Assembly: GCA_006937955.1 (NCBI GenBank)
Contig: SSNP01000025.1
Coordinates: forward strand, 1,353,159-1,417,158
Direction: 5' to 3'
DNA: 64,000 nt
Source of the DNA: Pachypanchax playfairii
Lineage: Eukaryota; Chordata; Actinopteri; Cyprinodontiformes; Aplocheilidae
The notes under the pieces were generated by a model. It searched no databases. It was given only the letters and a program-made list of their open reading frames with translations, and had not been told where the DNA came from. Both the position numbers and the translations under genes were made by a program. Shown here piece after piece: positions 36,401 to 48,800 of this stretch (positions within the stretch are counted from its first letter, which is position 1; the number at the start of each line of letters is the position of its first letter).

Positions 36401-39400
36401 GACAGTAAATATTCCTTCTGAACATTTGGAAAGAATGTAAAAATGAAGAAAGGATTAAAAACAAAGGTATGAAGAGCTAAACTGAACCAGGTCCCAGCAT
36501 GATTCACACTGACTAGAGAAGATTCGGAAGCAAGTCTAGATCGGACACTAACATGTACCGTGGACAGCAGACCGTGATAAAAACAGCTGACAACTCACTC
36601 AGGAAGGACTCAGACTGGATCTGTCAGACTGGATCTGTCAGACCACATTCAGGGGTGGAGAGAGATACATGGATCTCTTTATGCCTGCTAGTTACAAACC
36701 CTCCTACTAAGCTGTTCCCTTGTAGACAGGGATCAGCTAGAACACATGCTGGTACCAGGTCAGATGGTTTACTCAACTACCAGGTAACAACCTGACTTTT
36801 TCACAACCTGTAAACTGTTGCCAGAAATCTCAGGTATAAATATTTTAGAATCCCAGGGGTGAGTGGTAATAGGTCTATTTCATTGCAGGTATTTTAATTT
36901 GAAAGGGTAATGGGCACAGGTGTATTGATGAGGGCTGCAAATACAGGTAGTTCTTTATAAACATGTTCCTAAAATCAAATGCAGCGTCATTAATAAACCT
37001 GCACCTTTCCTCCTCTCCCAAGTTCAAATGTCTGATGTTAAACAGCCTTTAACTCATTCAGTGCCATAGACGTCTATAGACATCAAACTGAATCCGAACG
37101 CTCAGTGCCATTGACATCTTGACGTCTCTACAGCTTTTATTGGCTTAAATCCCGCAAAGCATTCTGGGGCAGCTGCTCGCTGAATATGAACTCGTTACAG
37201 GCTGTATTTAGTCATGTGATCCAGGAGGGGGCAGTGGTGCACTTCTCTGGGTGAGATCTCTTATTATTTACTGTGTTATAAGCCATGTGGAGCGGGGGAG
37301 GAGCCAGGCACTCAGGATGAGACAGACGGTGAATGAGGAAGGAAGATTCAGAGCCTGTGAAGCGGCTGTGGCGCGATCTCATTGTTCAGAGTTATTACAA
37401 ACAAGTAAAGAATTTATGGAATTTATGGCGTGACTGTCGGATCTACCGGGAACGAGTATTGTGTCGAAGGTGGTGTGGTTTTTGATCCAGCTCGTCATTT
37501 TCGGACTTGTGATGTCTTCAGCCTGACGTTGAGGTTCTTCTGGCGATTCTAGTGAAGCTGAGGTGAATTTATCCGACCAGTATCTCCTGTTAGGATCTGA
37601 AGGCAGCAGGGAGCAAAATAAAGAACAATTCACCGCATAAAACACACGGTAAGTGTTGATCGAAAAACGAATGGCCGTCAGGGTGGGAACAAACTGACTA
37701 AGTCGCGCACTCACGCATGAACATGTGCGCACACATGTACACACACACACAGTATCTGAATCAGAAATCATTCGCTTTTTTTCTTATATTTTATTCAAAT
37801 GTTGAAATTGTCTATATATGACTCTTTTTAGACATAAAATAAACTATCAAAAGTACTTTTTTTACTGTTGTTTTTTCACTTTCATAGTAGTAAATGGTAA
37901 ATGTCCTGTATTTATATAGCGCTTTTTCTAGTCATTCAGACTACTCAAGATGCTTTCACACTACAAGGTTTTGCATTCACCCATTCACACAACCCGATAT
38001 GTAAACCGGGGGGAGAGGGTAGGGGCTAACACTCACACAACCCGATACGCAGATCGGGGGGCAACATGGGGTTCAGTGTCTTGCCCAAGGACACTTCGAC
38101 ATGTGGCGGTGGAAGCCAGGATCGATCCACCAACCTTCAAATTGGAGGACAACCGCTCTAACAACTGAGCCACAGCCGCCCCAAAGTAAAAGTAAAGCAT
38201 AGTAGTAGCAAGTAGTAAAACATAGTTCAGATGTTGCATGAATCATTGAAACATGAAATATTTACATCAAAGTCACTGATCTGCTTGAAAAACCTCTTTA
38301 CACAAAATGCTCTTTATCTCAGCTTTTAGTCCTGAAACGTGTGGATTTTCATAAAAGTTCCTATTTTGTACTGCAGATTATTAAATAACAGAAAGAGGCA
38401 GAATTTTTTTTTTTCTTTTGAAAGAAGAAAGACTAATCTTTGTGCTCATGGTTTCAGAATTCACAGTCATAGGAGAAAATATTCTGTGGGCCTTCAAAAA
38501 TCAGTAAAAATGCTAAGTATCTCTGGCACTGAGGGGGATAAGAAATCTGAACGTGGCTGGCACTGAATGAGTTAATAAAGAGGCAACAAACATGTGTGTC
38601 ACAGTTCAAAAGTAAGCAGGTTCTGAAGAGCCAGCTGCATGGTAAGATGAAAGTCTGAGTCATCAGTACATCGATACACCTGACCTGGCAGTTATAAAAC
38701 CCAGGAAGCAGAAACTTGGTGTGGAAGAGGAGCAATAAAACAAACCTTCATCACAGAAGGAGCCATGGCATGACATGTACCACAGCCAGACAGGAAGTTA
38801 TTCATAACACAAAATCTAGTCAGTGGCTGACGTGAACAACAGCCTGAAGGCATTACTCATGACAGCACAAGAATAGGCTCTCAGGACAAGAGCAAGACAG
38901 TCCGAGGTCCCCAGCTCCACACCAGAATCAAGACGCAAGCAGTGCAAAGACCGGAGAAACTCCACAACGGAATGGCTAGTTGTAACATGGAATATTGTAC
39001 AGGAACAACTAAAAATGGACTGGAGGAACCACTAACCGAGTACAAAACCCTCTAAATCAAGCTCTTGCAAATTCATTCTGAAGTAAAACACACACATCGT
39101 TTCCACTAAGAAAAGCAAAACACATCTTTACCATGAAGAAATGCACACAGTTCTTACCTTTGTTTATTTTTTAATGATGAAATCGTCTCTAGTCCTAAAA
39201 AAGGATTCAATAGCTGCTTTTAAGCGTACATCCACCGGCGCAGCCATGTTTGTTTTGCTTTGCCTGCCTGGGCACTTGCTGCCAATCATACCTGAACACC
39301 TGCCCCAAAGCACAATGCTAACACATGATTGGTCCGAAATTTTTTTTAACGAGATAGACGGTTTTAGCTGAAGCAGTACAAGATGGATTTCCGTGGGTTT

Positions 39401-39790
39401 GGAAAACTCCAAATCTCGCAAGAATCCATTTTGCAGCGCAGGGCTATCAATCGCAGTTTCAAGTCAAATGGAATAAAACAAATACAAACCTAGAAATTTC
39501 TTGACATTTATGGAGTGTGTGTGTAACTCTGGAACCTACATTTTACCATGTTCTACAACATCATCAAAATAATAATAAAGCTATTTAAGAAACTTCCCAA
39601 CAGGTTGAAAGAAATAATAAAAAAACAACTTACAGTTACATGTTGGACCCTGAACGTGACCTGTCAGATCTTCAGTGACCACTGCCTCTGAGCAGCGTGG
39701 GCACTGGCTGAACTTTGACTTGTTTTCACACTCCCCCAGCAGGTGCTCTGTGAGACTCGATATCTCAACCACCTGTGAAGAGAATATATT

Positions 39791-39848
<58 letters not shown>

Positions 39849-42800
39849 CAGTCTTTATGATGATATACAGAGTCTTTAATGGGCTAATTAAACAGACTAG
39901 AAAACTATTTCAACAACCTCTGCTGGATATACGACAGCGTACCTGTCTGCATTCATCGCAGCGTCGCAGCATCGGACACTGTTTCCAGTAATGAATGTCT
40001 AACCCATCTTCAGTGAATGACTCATCTTTTTTACCACAGAAAATACACAAGCTGAAACATGATTGCAAAGATGCTGTCAGATTTCATGAAGAGCAAAACC
40101 AGAAAAAAAAATTGTAATACTAAAAGAAATTTCTATAAAACAAATCAGCTGGTTATGGAACATAGCGTGTGAAAGCCACAGAGTCCTGTGAACACAGGGC
40201 TATTAAAATAATATGAAAATCACATTACTATATTGACTTTATAAAGACCTGTTACGGGTTTTATGTTGCTTACTTGTCCAGATACTTGACAGAGTGCTGT
40301 ACACTATAAGCTGTCTTGCTCTGAGACCCTTTTGTGACACCTGAAAATAACAAAACTGCAGTAATTAGGAGATTTAAAAAATAATAACAGCAAACAACTT
40401 ATATCCAGGGCTCCTGACATGAACCAAAAAAATACATGCATGCATAAAAGTGCATAGTTATGGTCTTACATTGAAAATAATAACATGCACACTGAAAGGA
40501 GAGCTTTGAATCAGTCAGTCAGTGTTTTGTTTAATAAAGAAATCTTTCTTTAGAAGTCAGTAACAGACATGGTGACAGAAACAGAACTAACATCCCTTTT
40601 TATCTGGTGGATAGAAATATCATAATTTTCACATACCTGCTTTGGCACTTTTTACAGACTCTTTCTCCACTTTGTGCTGTTTTGTTTTAGGCATTTGTAC
40701 TTTGGTGCTTTCATTCTCTCTCTCCTAAAAATCCAAAAGAAAACCTGTTTTCTTTAAGAAGTCTAAAAGCACAGCTCCAAAAAGAGCTTCAGTTCCAGTA
40801 GTTTAATGGTGAAATATAGTGGCACATAAGCTGTAGAATTTCCATGGTATTTCATGTGAATGCTATCTTTTAATATGTAAATAACTGTGGCCTCCAACAC
40901 AGTGAACATTTGACCAAGTCTGTGTTCAGTCATAAAAACAAGTCAGTAATTGTGATGGGAAGTGATGTCATTGTGGACCGATGGCAGCTCCACGTACTGT
41001 GATGTCTTTTAAAACAGCCAGCTGCTCCTGAAGAGATTGGATCTCCACCATCTCCTTTTTCCCACACTGCTGTTTATCACCTTTCTTCAAAGGCTACATG
41101 GAAAGCAGCATGACATCGGGTCATTAATTACAGTAATTCAGACCATTATGTTGTTTGTGACCTCGTCTTTTTCACTCTAATTAACTTTTTGCTCAACAAA
41201 ATATCTTTGATATTTTTAAGACATATGAGCTTAACACTCAAGGAAATCATGATGAAAAAATATGTCATAAGCGAAAATTTAATTTCTCTAAACTGTTACA
41301 GTGTGGTATTGTTTCTTGTTCACTGAAGTCACACAAACAGAAATTTGTAAAGTAAACTTTGCATCACTCCATCAAATTGTATATGTAAATCCATACATGG
41401 TACAATGGATAAAAGGCATTCTCAACATAAAAGTCCACTCTGGCAGGTTCTAGTGGTTATTTGTTTAAACAAATAATCCAAAAAGAGTATATAAAGTTGT
41501 TTTTGTTGGTCTCCCTTTCTGTGTAATTTTAAACTACAGCCACACTGTCTATCTGCCAGCTGCTCCTGCATGACTGATTGGTTTTATAATTAAGAATATT
41601 TCCGTTACGTGACACTCTCAGACAGCGTCCCTTCAGTAGAGATATTTTTAAATGAACACATTCGTTCCATATTTTAAATGATGAGAGGCGACACTTGCCT
41701 GAGTCTCCACCAGCTTGCCATCAATCTTAGCAAAGCCATCAAACAGGGTTTTGTAGAGAAAGCGGTTCTTTTCGGCCATGTCACGAAGTGGAAGGTAGTT
41801 GAGAACAAAACTTCTGTGCTGCTGGTACACGGATAAGATGATGCGCACTGCTAGCTCTCGAACAACGCCTGCACTGTGGTTCAGTGCGGTTGTACAGAAC
41901 TGTTCAAAAGAAAAAGGCTTTTTATGAATGTGACGGACAAACTATTCCAATTTACTGCAATAATTCAAACCTGAAACAAAAACATACAGAAATCTATTTG
42001 ATCTTACTTAAGATAAAAAGCAGATCAAAAAGTCTTCATCATGGGAATCAAGTCTGAGATTCTCTCCATTATTATTAATATTTGTGTACAAATGATCAGA
42101 TACAGAAAATAAATTATGATAATGTAGGTGCATTTAAAGATGATGTCTTTATAACTACATTGTGTGTTTGAAGTTGTTTTCTGTAACATCATGACTGTTA
42201 AAGGCCTGATGGACAAGAGCCAAACAGCAGCCAGAACATCAGTGAAGAGTCACATCTACAAAGGAAATGCTGCCAGCAGAGAACATTAACATGCAGAAGT
42301 AGACTGTCAAAAGGCTACCCGCCCTTTTCTCAACAGACTCATTTTAACTACAGGAAACTCAATCGCCTCTCTTCTTCTTTTTTTTTCAACCCTGACCCCA
42401 TCCAGAACAAATCACCCAGGTAACATCACAGGAAAAAAGGAAAAATGTTTGACCATTTGCTGAGCGACCACCTTACAGCAGCACAGAGTTCTTGGCACAT
42501 GAGGGAATAGTTCTGATTAAAAAGATAAACGGTCCAGATATTTTTCTGCTTTAGAACCNAAACAGTAATTTGTCTTTTTTTTCTTGAATATATTATATTA
42601 CAATTGCATAAGTGTTTTGCAACATCTTTATGGGCTACTATCAGATCAAATATATATTAATAGTTAATGGTAGAGAAGGTGTAACCAAGAATATTAATGT
42701 CCATACACACAGCGTATTTGTATAAATGCAGACTACTGTTTTTGTTTTGTACACGTTTGATTATTTGTGCCACGGATACTTGAGGAAGAAGTTATTTATT

Positions 42801-45800
42801 TACAAGATCAGGGTAAACAGCAGAATTCAGAGAGGATTTTATTTTGAAAGATACGTCTTGTTGTCTTATAGCGGAATCAGAAAGGAGTTATTACTTTTAT
42901 GTATTTTTAGGATGTTCAACATAAAAACAATCAAGACTCCAAAACATTTTGAAGCTTTCTGATATTTATTCTAAGTCCTGATCAAGCAGAGTCTTGCATG
43001 TTTGTTCTTTACATTCTATTTTACTGTTAGGTGGTTCAGCGTTTCCTGCCACAGTCGTTTTCATCTCACAGCTGGTGTTTATTTGCAATCACTAACCTGT
43101 ATTATCAGTATTACTCTTCATTTGTTTGTCCGACTCCCTGCCCTCATGTCTTGCTCCTTGCCTGCAGCTGCTCATGTTCTGATCTCTTTTATAAAATCAA
43201 CTCTTTGGATTCTCACATGCCAGCCATTGCCTGTACTGATTACTGCTGCCTGCCTGCATATCTGAGTCCTACCACAGCGCCACAGTTCATTTCAATTAAA
43301 TATCAAAGGCACACATTTATACTCCATAAATTTTTGTTCAACCCTGCAGCTGCTTTAATGTGACAGCTCAGAGGAAAGGAAAGTTGTGAAATAAAACACA
43401 GTTCTGTTGTGACATCTCAATTCAGACTGAAATTTTATCCGAAGCAAACATATGAGAGAGCCACTACAAAGGGGTCTGGCTATTAGCAAGCCCGTCCAAA
43501 CATGCAAACACAAGCCACGGAGCATCAGTTGTTTGCCCTCGGCTACAAAACGTGGAGCAACTAGGATAACAAAACCAACAATTTGCTCTCGCTGACAAAA
43601 GCCTAGCAGAGTCAAGAGGTGGGTTAAACATGAGGAGGGGAAAGGAGCCGGGACCGTCTTTAGACCAGTTCCATTTGGTCTAAAGCTGGTTAGACTGTAT
43701 ATAGGCATTATGTCACTGCTGGGAACCAAAGGAGTCAAGGTGATGTGGGTGCCAGCAGTGACAACAGACTTAGTTTACTGGAAGTCTGTTGATGGAAACA
43801 GTCTAGGAAGGACAGGCTTAAATAAATAAAAAGCTCTAATGTTATAAAAGTTATAGTTGAATGAGGTTATTTATTTTAAGATGGGAAAGCTGAAATTTTG
43901 GTGAATGATTTAGATTCATCCCTTAAACATATTTGGTTGTGGCTTCTGAGATACACCGAACTTCAGTTTTTGTGAAAAAAGGAAATAAATTTGTGGGCTT
44001 GAGCCATTGAGTTTAATGTAATAGATAGTTATTCTCAGCTTCATAAGACATTAAATTCAGATCTCTTTAAGACAAAAACATGTAACAAAAAAAATGTAAA
44101 GATGAATTTAGTACACTGTAGCTTGTTTACCATGAGGACAGTTTCCAGCGTGAGACCAGAGTTTTCAAAACCCAGTTCTGGGAGTAGTTTCTCAATCAGC
44201 TCGACCCGACTCTGAGCCAGATGGGAGGGGAAGTTGGATTTGAAAGGTTTCACCAGTTCCCCTGGAATCATCTGCAAGGCCCGGACATCCTTCAAAACAG
44301 CAATCTCCTAAGCAAATGACACAAGAGACGAGGAAAGGCTTTGATGTTCACGATACTGACGTGTTTTCAGACTTACACATTTTAAATGGGTAAAATGTGG
44401 GCTGTAAGCCCCTGGTAAATACCTGTGTAATGCTCCACTGCAATTTAACCTTCAACACAAGTGTCTAGTGAGTAGACAAGTCATGACAGATAATACAAGT
44501 CTACTACACAGGAAAACGTTCTTCAAAAACCCTCTCTTGTGGTTTGTCACGTTGAAGCCTCATCAGATAAGATTCATTAACATATTAGAAACACCAGACA
44601 CAAAAATCTGCATCGATTCCTTTTGGGAAATGAATATACACCCATTTTCACAAACCCACCCATGTATGAGTTCACTGCAACAAATTACTCAAAGCAGAGG
44701 GAGCTATGCATAGCACGTCATCTCTCCACACACAAGCTCAGTGACAATTCCTGGCTTCACCCAACACGTGTATGTAGCAGCACAGAAACAAGAAAACAAC
44801 ATCATTTCCTTCCCAGTAAATCCAAAGCCACTGACTCAGCTGTAGTTATGCTTGAAGGAGTGAGTGTGTGTATTCTGGGTGAAAACAACACAAGACTTGT
44901 TTAGAGGTTGATGCAGAACATGACAACACGTCTTCACTCACCCTGCACCATCTAATTAGCAACAGTGAAGGAAACAGGAAAGACATTAATCTGATGTTTG
45001 GAAAATGAGACGTCAAGCTGTTTATTTTTTTATAAACAAAATAATAGCTTTGACACACATGTCACAACTTGCCACTCCCATCTGAACTCCTTCAGAGTAA
45101 GAGACTTGAAAGCTGAAACAGTCATTCCTATTTTTATATATCCAAGTTTAAATCATAGTTGTTTGTTTTAAAGCTTCAACATTACGGATACAATTCCCTT
45201 TTTCTGCTATTTCAACATTAGATCTGCCTTTTTTTAAAAGTCCTACCATAATATTCATAACATGAAGTCAACCAGTCCCTCACATCACATTTGGTTTGCT
45301 CAAGTTGTCATTCACAGACTTTTGCATTGTTTTAATGACATTTACAAATCTCTTCATGGCTTTCTGCAAAACTTTTTCCTATATGTCACGTAAACAAAAC
45401 AGCTCCAGCCCACACACTTAGTCTATCACTATTTTTTTTTACAGAGTTTAGGAAAGTGTCCAGTTCGTTTCCATTAAAACACCTATTTTAAAAGATGCAG
45501 ATAAAAGTTAATTTCAATATATATTTTTCTTACTTTTATCTGTGAGTCATTCTAATTGTATCTGATGTAGCTTTTATTTTATCTCTTACATGTATCATAT
45601 TGACGGTTATATCTGTTTGCTATCGCATCGTTATCTCGTATGCTGACGTGAAACAGGTCTCTTTTGATGATGAGACCCCATGTTTCTGTATTAGATTACA
45701 ATCTACATAAATGTTGATATGAATAAATAAATGTATAAAAATCATTCTTTGGTAATTTATACCTTATTTTCCATATTTGGAAATCCCCTCAAAATAATTT

Positions 45801-48800
45801 AGTTCCTTTTTCCTTTACCAGTTTTTCTCATTTCCTCTTTCTCATTTCCTCTCTTCCCTCTATTTTAATATCACATTTCCCCGTTTTTAAACCAGCAGGC
45901 TTACACGGTCCTTCCAAACAGCTCAGGACAAACCCCAGCAAATAATGATCCAGCTGAAGATCATGTTTGGTTCCAACATGTTAGTCAATTGAATTTGTAT
46001 TGGTATAAATGCATTTTAAACAGCCATGCAAAAAATATTTATTTATTTGTTGGGCAATTATTTTCTACTCAAAGCAGGAAGTCCTGGCCAAGACTAGAAA
46101 TCCCTATTACTGAGTAGTAGGTTTTTTTTCCCTTGGGTGGACAAACATCAGAAGATAATCCTTTTCAAAATTTGACTTTGATTGAAAAGGTATTTTAAAA
46201 GATATATACAGTTAAAACCTTTGAAAAAAATAAAAACTGTTGTGGATGTTATCTAACAGAATATATTATAACAAAAATACAAACTGGAATCTTCTTTCTA
46301 GGAGAAAAGAAAACTTTGTAAATGGTTCTGGTATGATGGTGGCAGAGCAGCACAAGCAGAGATAAACAAAAAAATATTCAGTTTCATCTTGTCTTTTACA
46401 TACAAATCTAGAAAAAAATCAAGGGTGGTAGAGAACTGTCAGACAAAATATCTGCACAAGGTGGATGTGGCTTTTCCTGTGTCAGCCAAGCATCAGTCCA
46501 GTGTGCTACCATACCTGTATGAAGGAAATGGCTGCAGCCCGAAGGCGGTTAGAAGATTCTCCAGTTCTGGCCAGCAAGTTAGGAAAGGTCTGCTCCAAGC
46601 AGTGTGATACCTCAGCCTGGCCCAGGCCCAGACCTGGGATCAGCTGGCCCAACATTAACCGCAGCACCTTCAAGGACATGTGGAAAACCTAAAGTGGGAG
46701 CCATTTAAAGTTAGACTGAGGCTTTGTGGACTTTCTAAAATCCGCTGGCATCAAAGTGCAGTACATTATCAGAGAAACTAAAGCTGTTAAGCAGAGCTGG
46801 AAGTTTTGTATATTGTTTTATTCATTAATAATAATTAATTCACACATCACAAGAATAGGGAAAACAATTTGTGTTATAAGACAACTTTCATTACATTTCC
46901 AGAAACTGTTGTCAATTAGTCTGTTTAATGAAGCCAGCTGTGAAGGGGGGTTACACCTAGTACAGGTGAGACATCTTAACAAGTATACATATGTAAGTAT
47001 GCACATTTAATTCAATTACACGGATGTTAGTTTGGTTTAGAAAAGAAACTGTAAACATAACATACACTATAACATATATTGACATTGACAAAGTAAACAT
47101 GTCCACCATGACGTGTCAGCACCGGATTTCACATCAACACACTCATCTATAAGGGAAATGACTCACATGTGTAACTTTATCCAGCAGAGCCTTCTTCACC
47201 AGGAAGACCGCTGCTCTTATCATGTTTCTAAGCTCCTCTTTGGGGACCGTGGAAGACGCTTCCAGCAGTTTGCTGTGTACCTTCAACAAAGCTTCTTCTC
47301 TGTGGCCCCATGTTTTAGAATATGACCTAGCAACCTGAAAAATAACATAGGACAAAAGATTGGCAAAGGCTTTGGAAAACCAAAATTATTATGAGTGTTA
47401 GAGCAGTTAATTATATAATTTCATTCTAAACTGACATTAGATTGTTGTTGTTTTTTCCAATCTCTAGCAACATACAGTATATGACAAAATTGAGCCATTA
47501 GCATGAATGTTTTTATTTAGGTTTTATTTCTGAAGATCAAGACCCTTCATGCAATTTAAACAGTAGAAATCTGCAAACTGTATCAGTATTTTCTTACCAG
47601 GATCTCTCCATAGACCTCTATAGGAAGGCTAGCTTCTCTCTGGGCTTTCTCTGACAGAGGTTCTGGCTCCTTGCTTGTCTCAGGGCTTCGTAAAGTCTTT
47701 TGCAGATCAGATTTAGGGGAGTGCTCTGCCGCCAGGCTCTGGATGCTTTCCAGTGGCTGATTTTTGTTCAGCAAGGACGGCAGTGGCCTCTCATCGTAAG
47801 GCAAACTGGTAACCTATCAACGAAAGGCAAGAACTTTAGAAGTGAAACCACCAAAATAAATCTTTTTTTCATTAGCACAGCATTTAATTCTTTAAAATAC
47901 ACTGTTCCCCATAAAGTCAGAGTAAAATAGTTTTACCTTTTATCATAAAATGAGTGTTATAATGTGATTTATTCTTCCTGGTTAACTGAAGTCAGTGTGC
48001 AATCACTGCACCTACTCAAACGTGATTACAAATGTGTATAAATTGAACAAAAAGAGAAATGTGTCTTAAACTAAATTGTTCCAAATTTTTGGGCAACAGC
48101 GTTTTCATTCTACAAGTTCCTTTGTTTGAAAAATGACCATCTCTGGTCTTGCACTTGTTAGTAACTCAGAGGCAAATGATCACTGAAGAAGTCAACAATT
48201 CAACATCAGGATAAATATGATTGTTTATTCCCGTCCATACAAACCAAAGTTCCAGTCCGAGGGTTCTTTCCCTGGTTCCTCTAGGCCGACTGGCACCCTG
48301 CTGCTTAACACAAGGCTCAAAGCACTGCCATGAAGCCAGGTTGGCAGCCGCCAGAGTCAGCCAACTGTTGCACACTTTTAATTAAATAGTGAAACCCAAA
48401 CCTGCAGTAAGACTGGTGTTAGTGGGCAGTGAGTAAAAGCTCCTGTGGGTCATAATCTCTCCATGTGCTTGGGGTTCATGCACTACACAGGTTTATTGAG
48501 GAGACATGTTCCAAAGGTGCGCCAGAGATTGATTACATTCACAACGAAACAGGAATGTATACAAGTAGAAGAAGATCCAGTTGGATTGTTCACCAGAATA
48601 AGTTACCATCAACAGAATAATAATCCAATGCATGTTGTTCACATTCTTTTCGGGGTCTGCTGGTGTTGGACTTTTTTGAAATACAGACTCACTAAGTGGT
48701 AGTGAATGCATTTGATGAAGAGGAGATGCTTACGTCTATCTTGGGCACTGCAGTAAGGGTGAAAGGAGCATCAGGTGGGCTGCTGAGTTTTGGAACACCA

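Noticed and set aside
37950..38239. Frames on both strands at 38 kb as a gene, or an intact tRNA gene from the A/B boxes
   Set aside because: They lie in a SINE with a target-site duplication. The tRNA-like part lacks a foldable acceptor stem and is followed by SINE body.
43020..43363. Two overlapping frames of 87 and 110 codons as a gene
   Set aside because: C/T-rich repeat-like sequence, no domain, and intronic on the opposite strand to CEP104.
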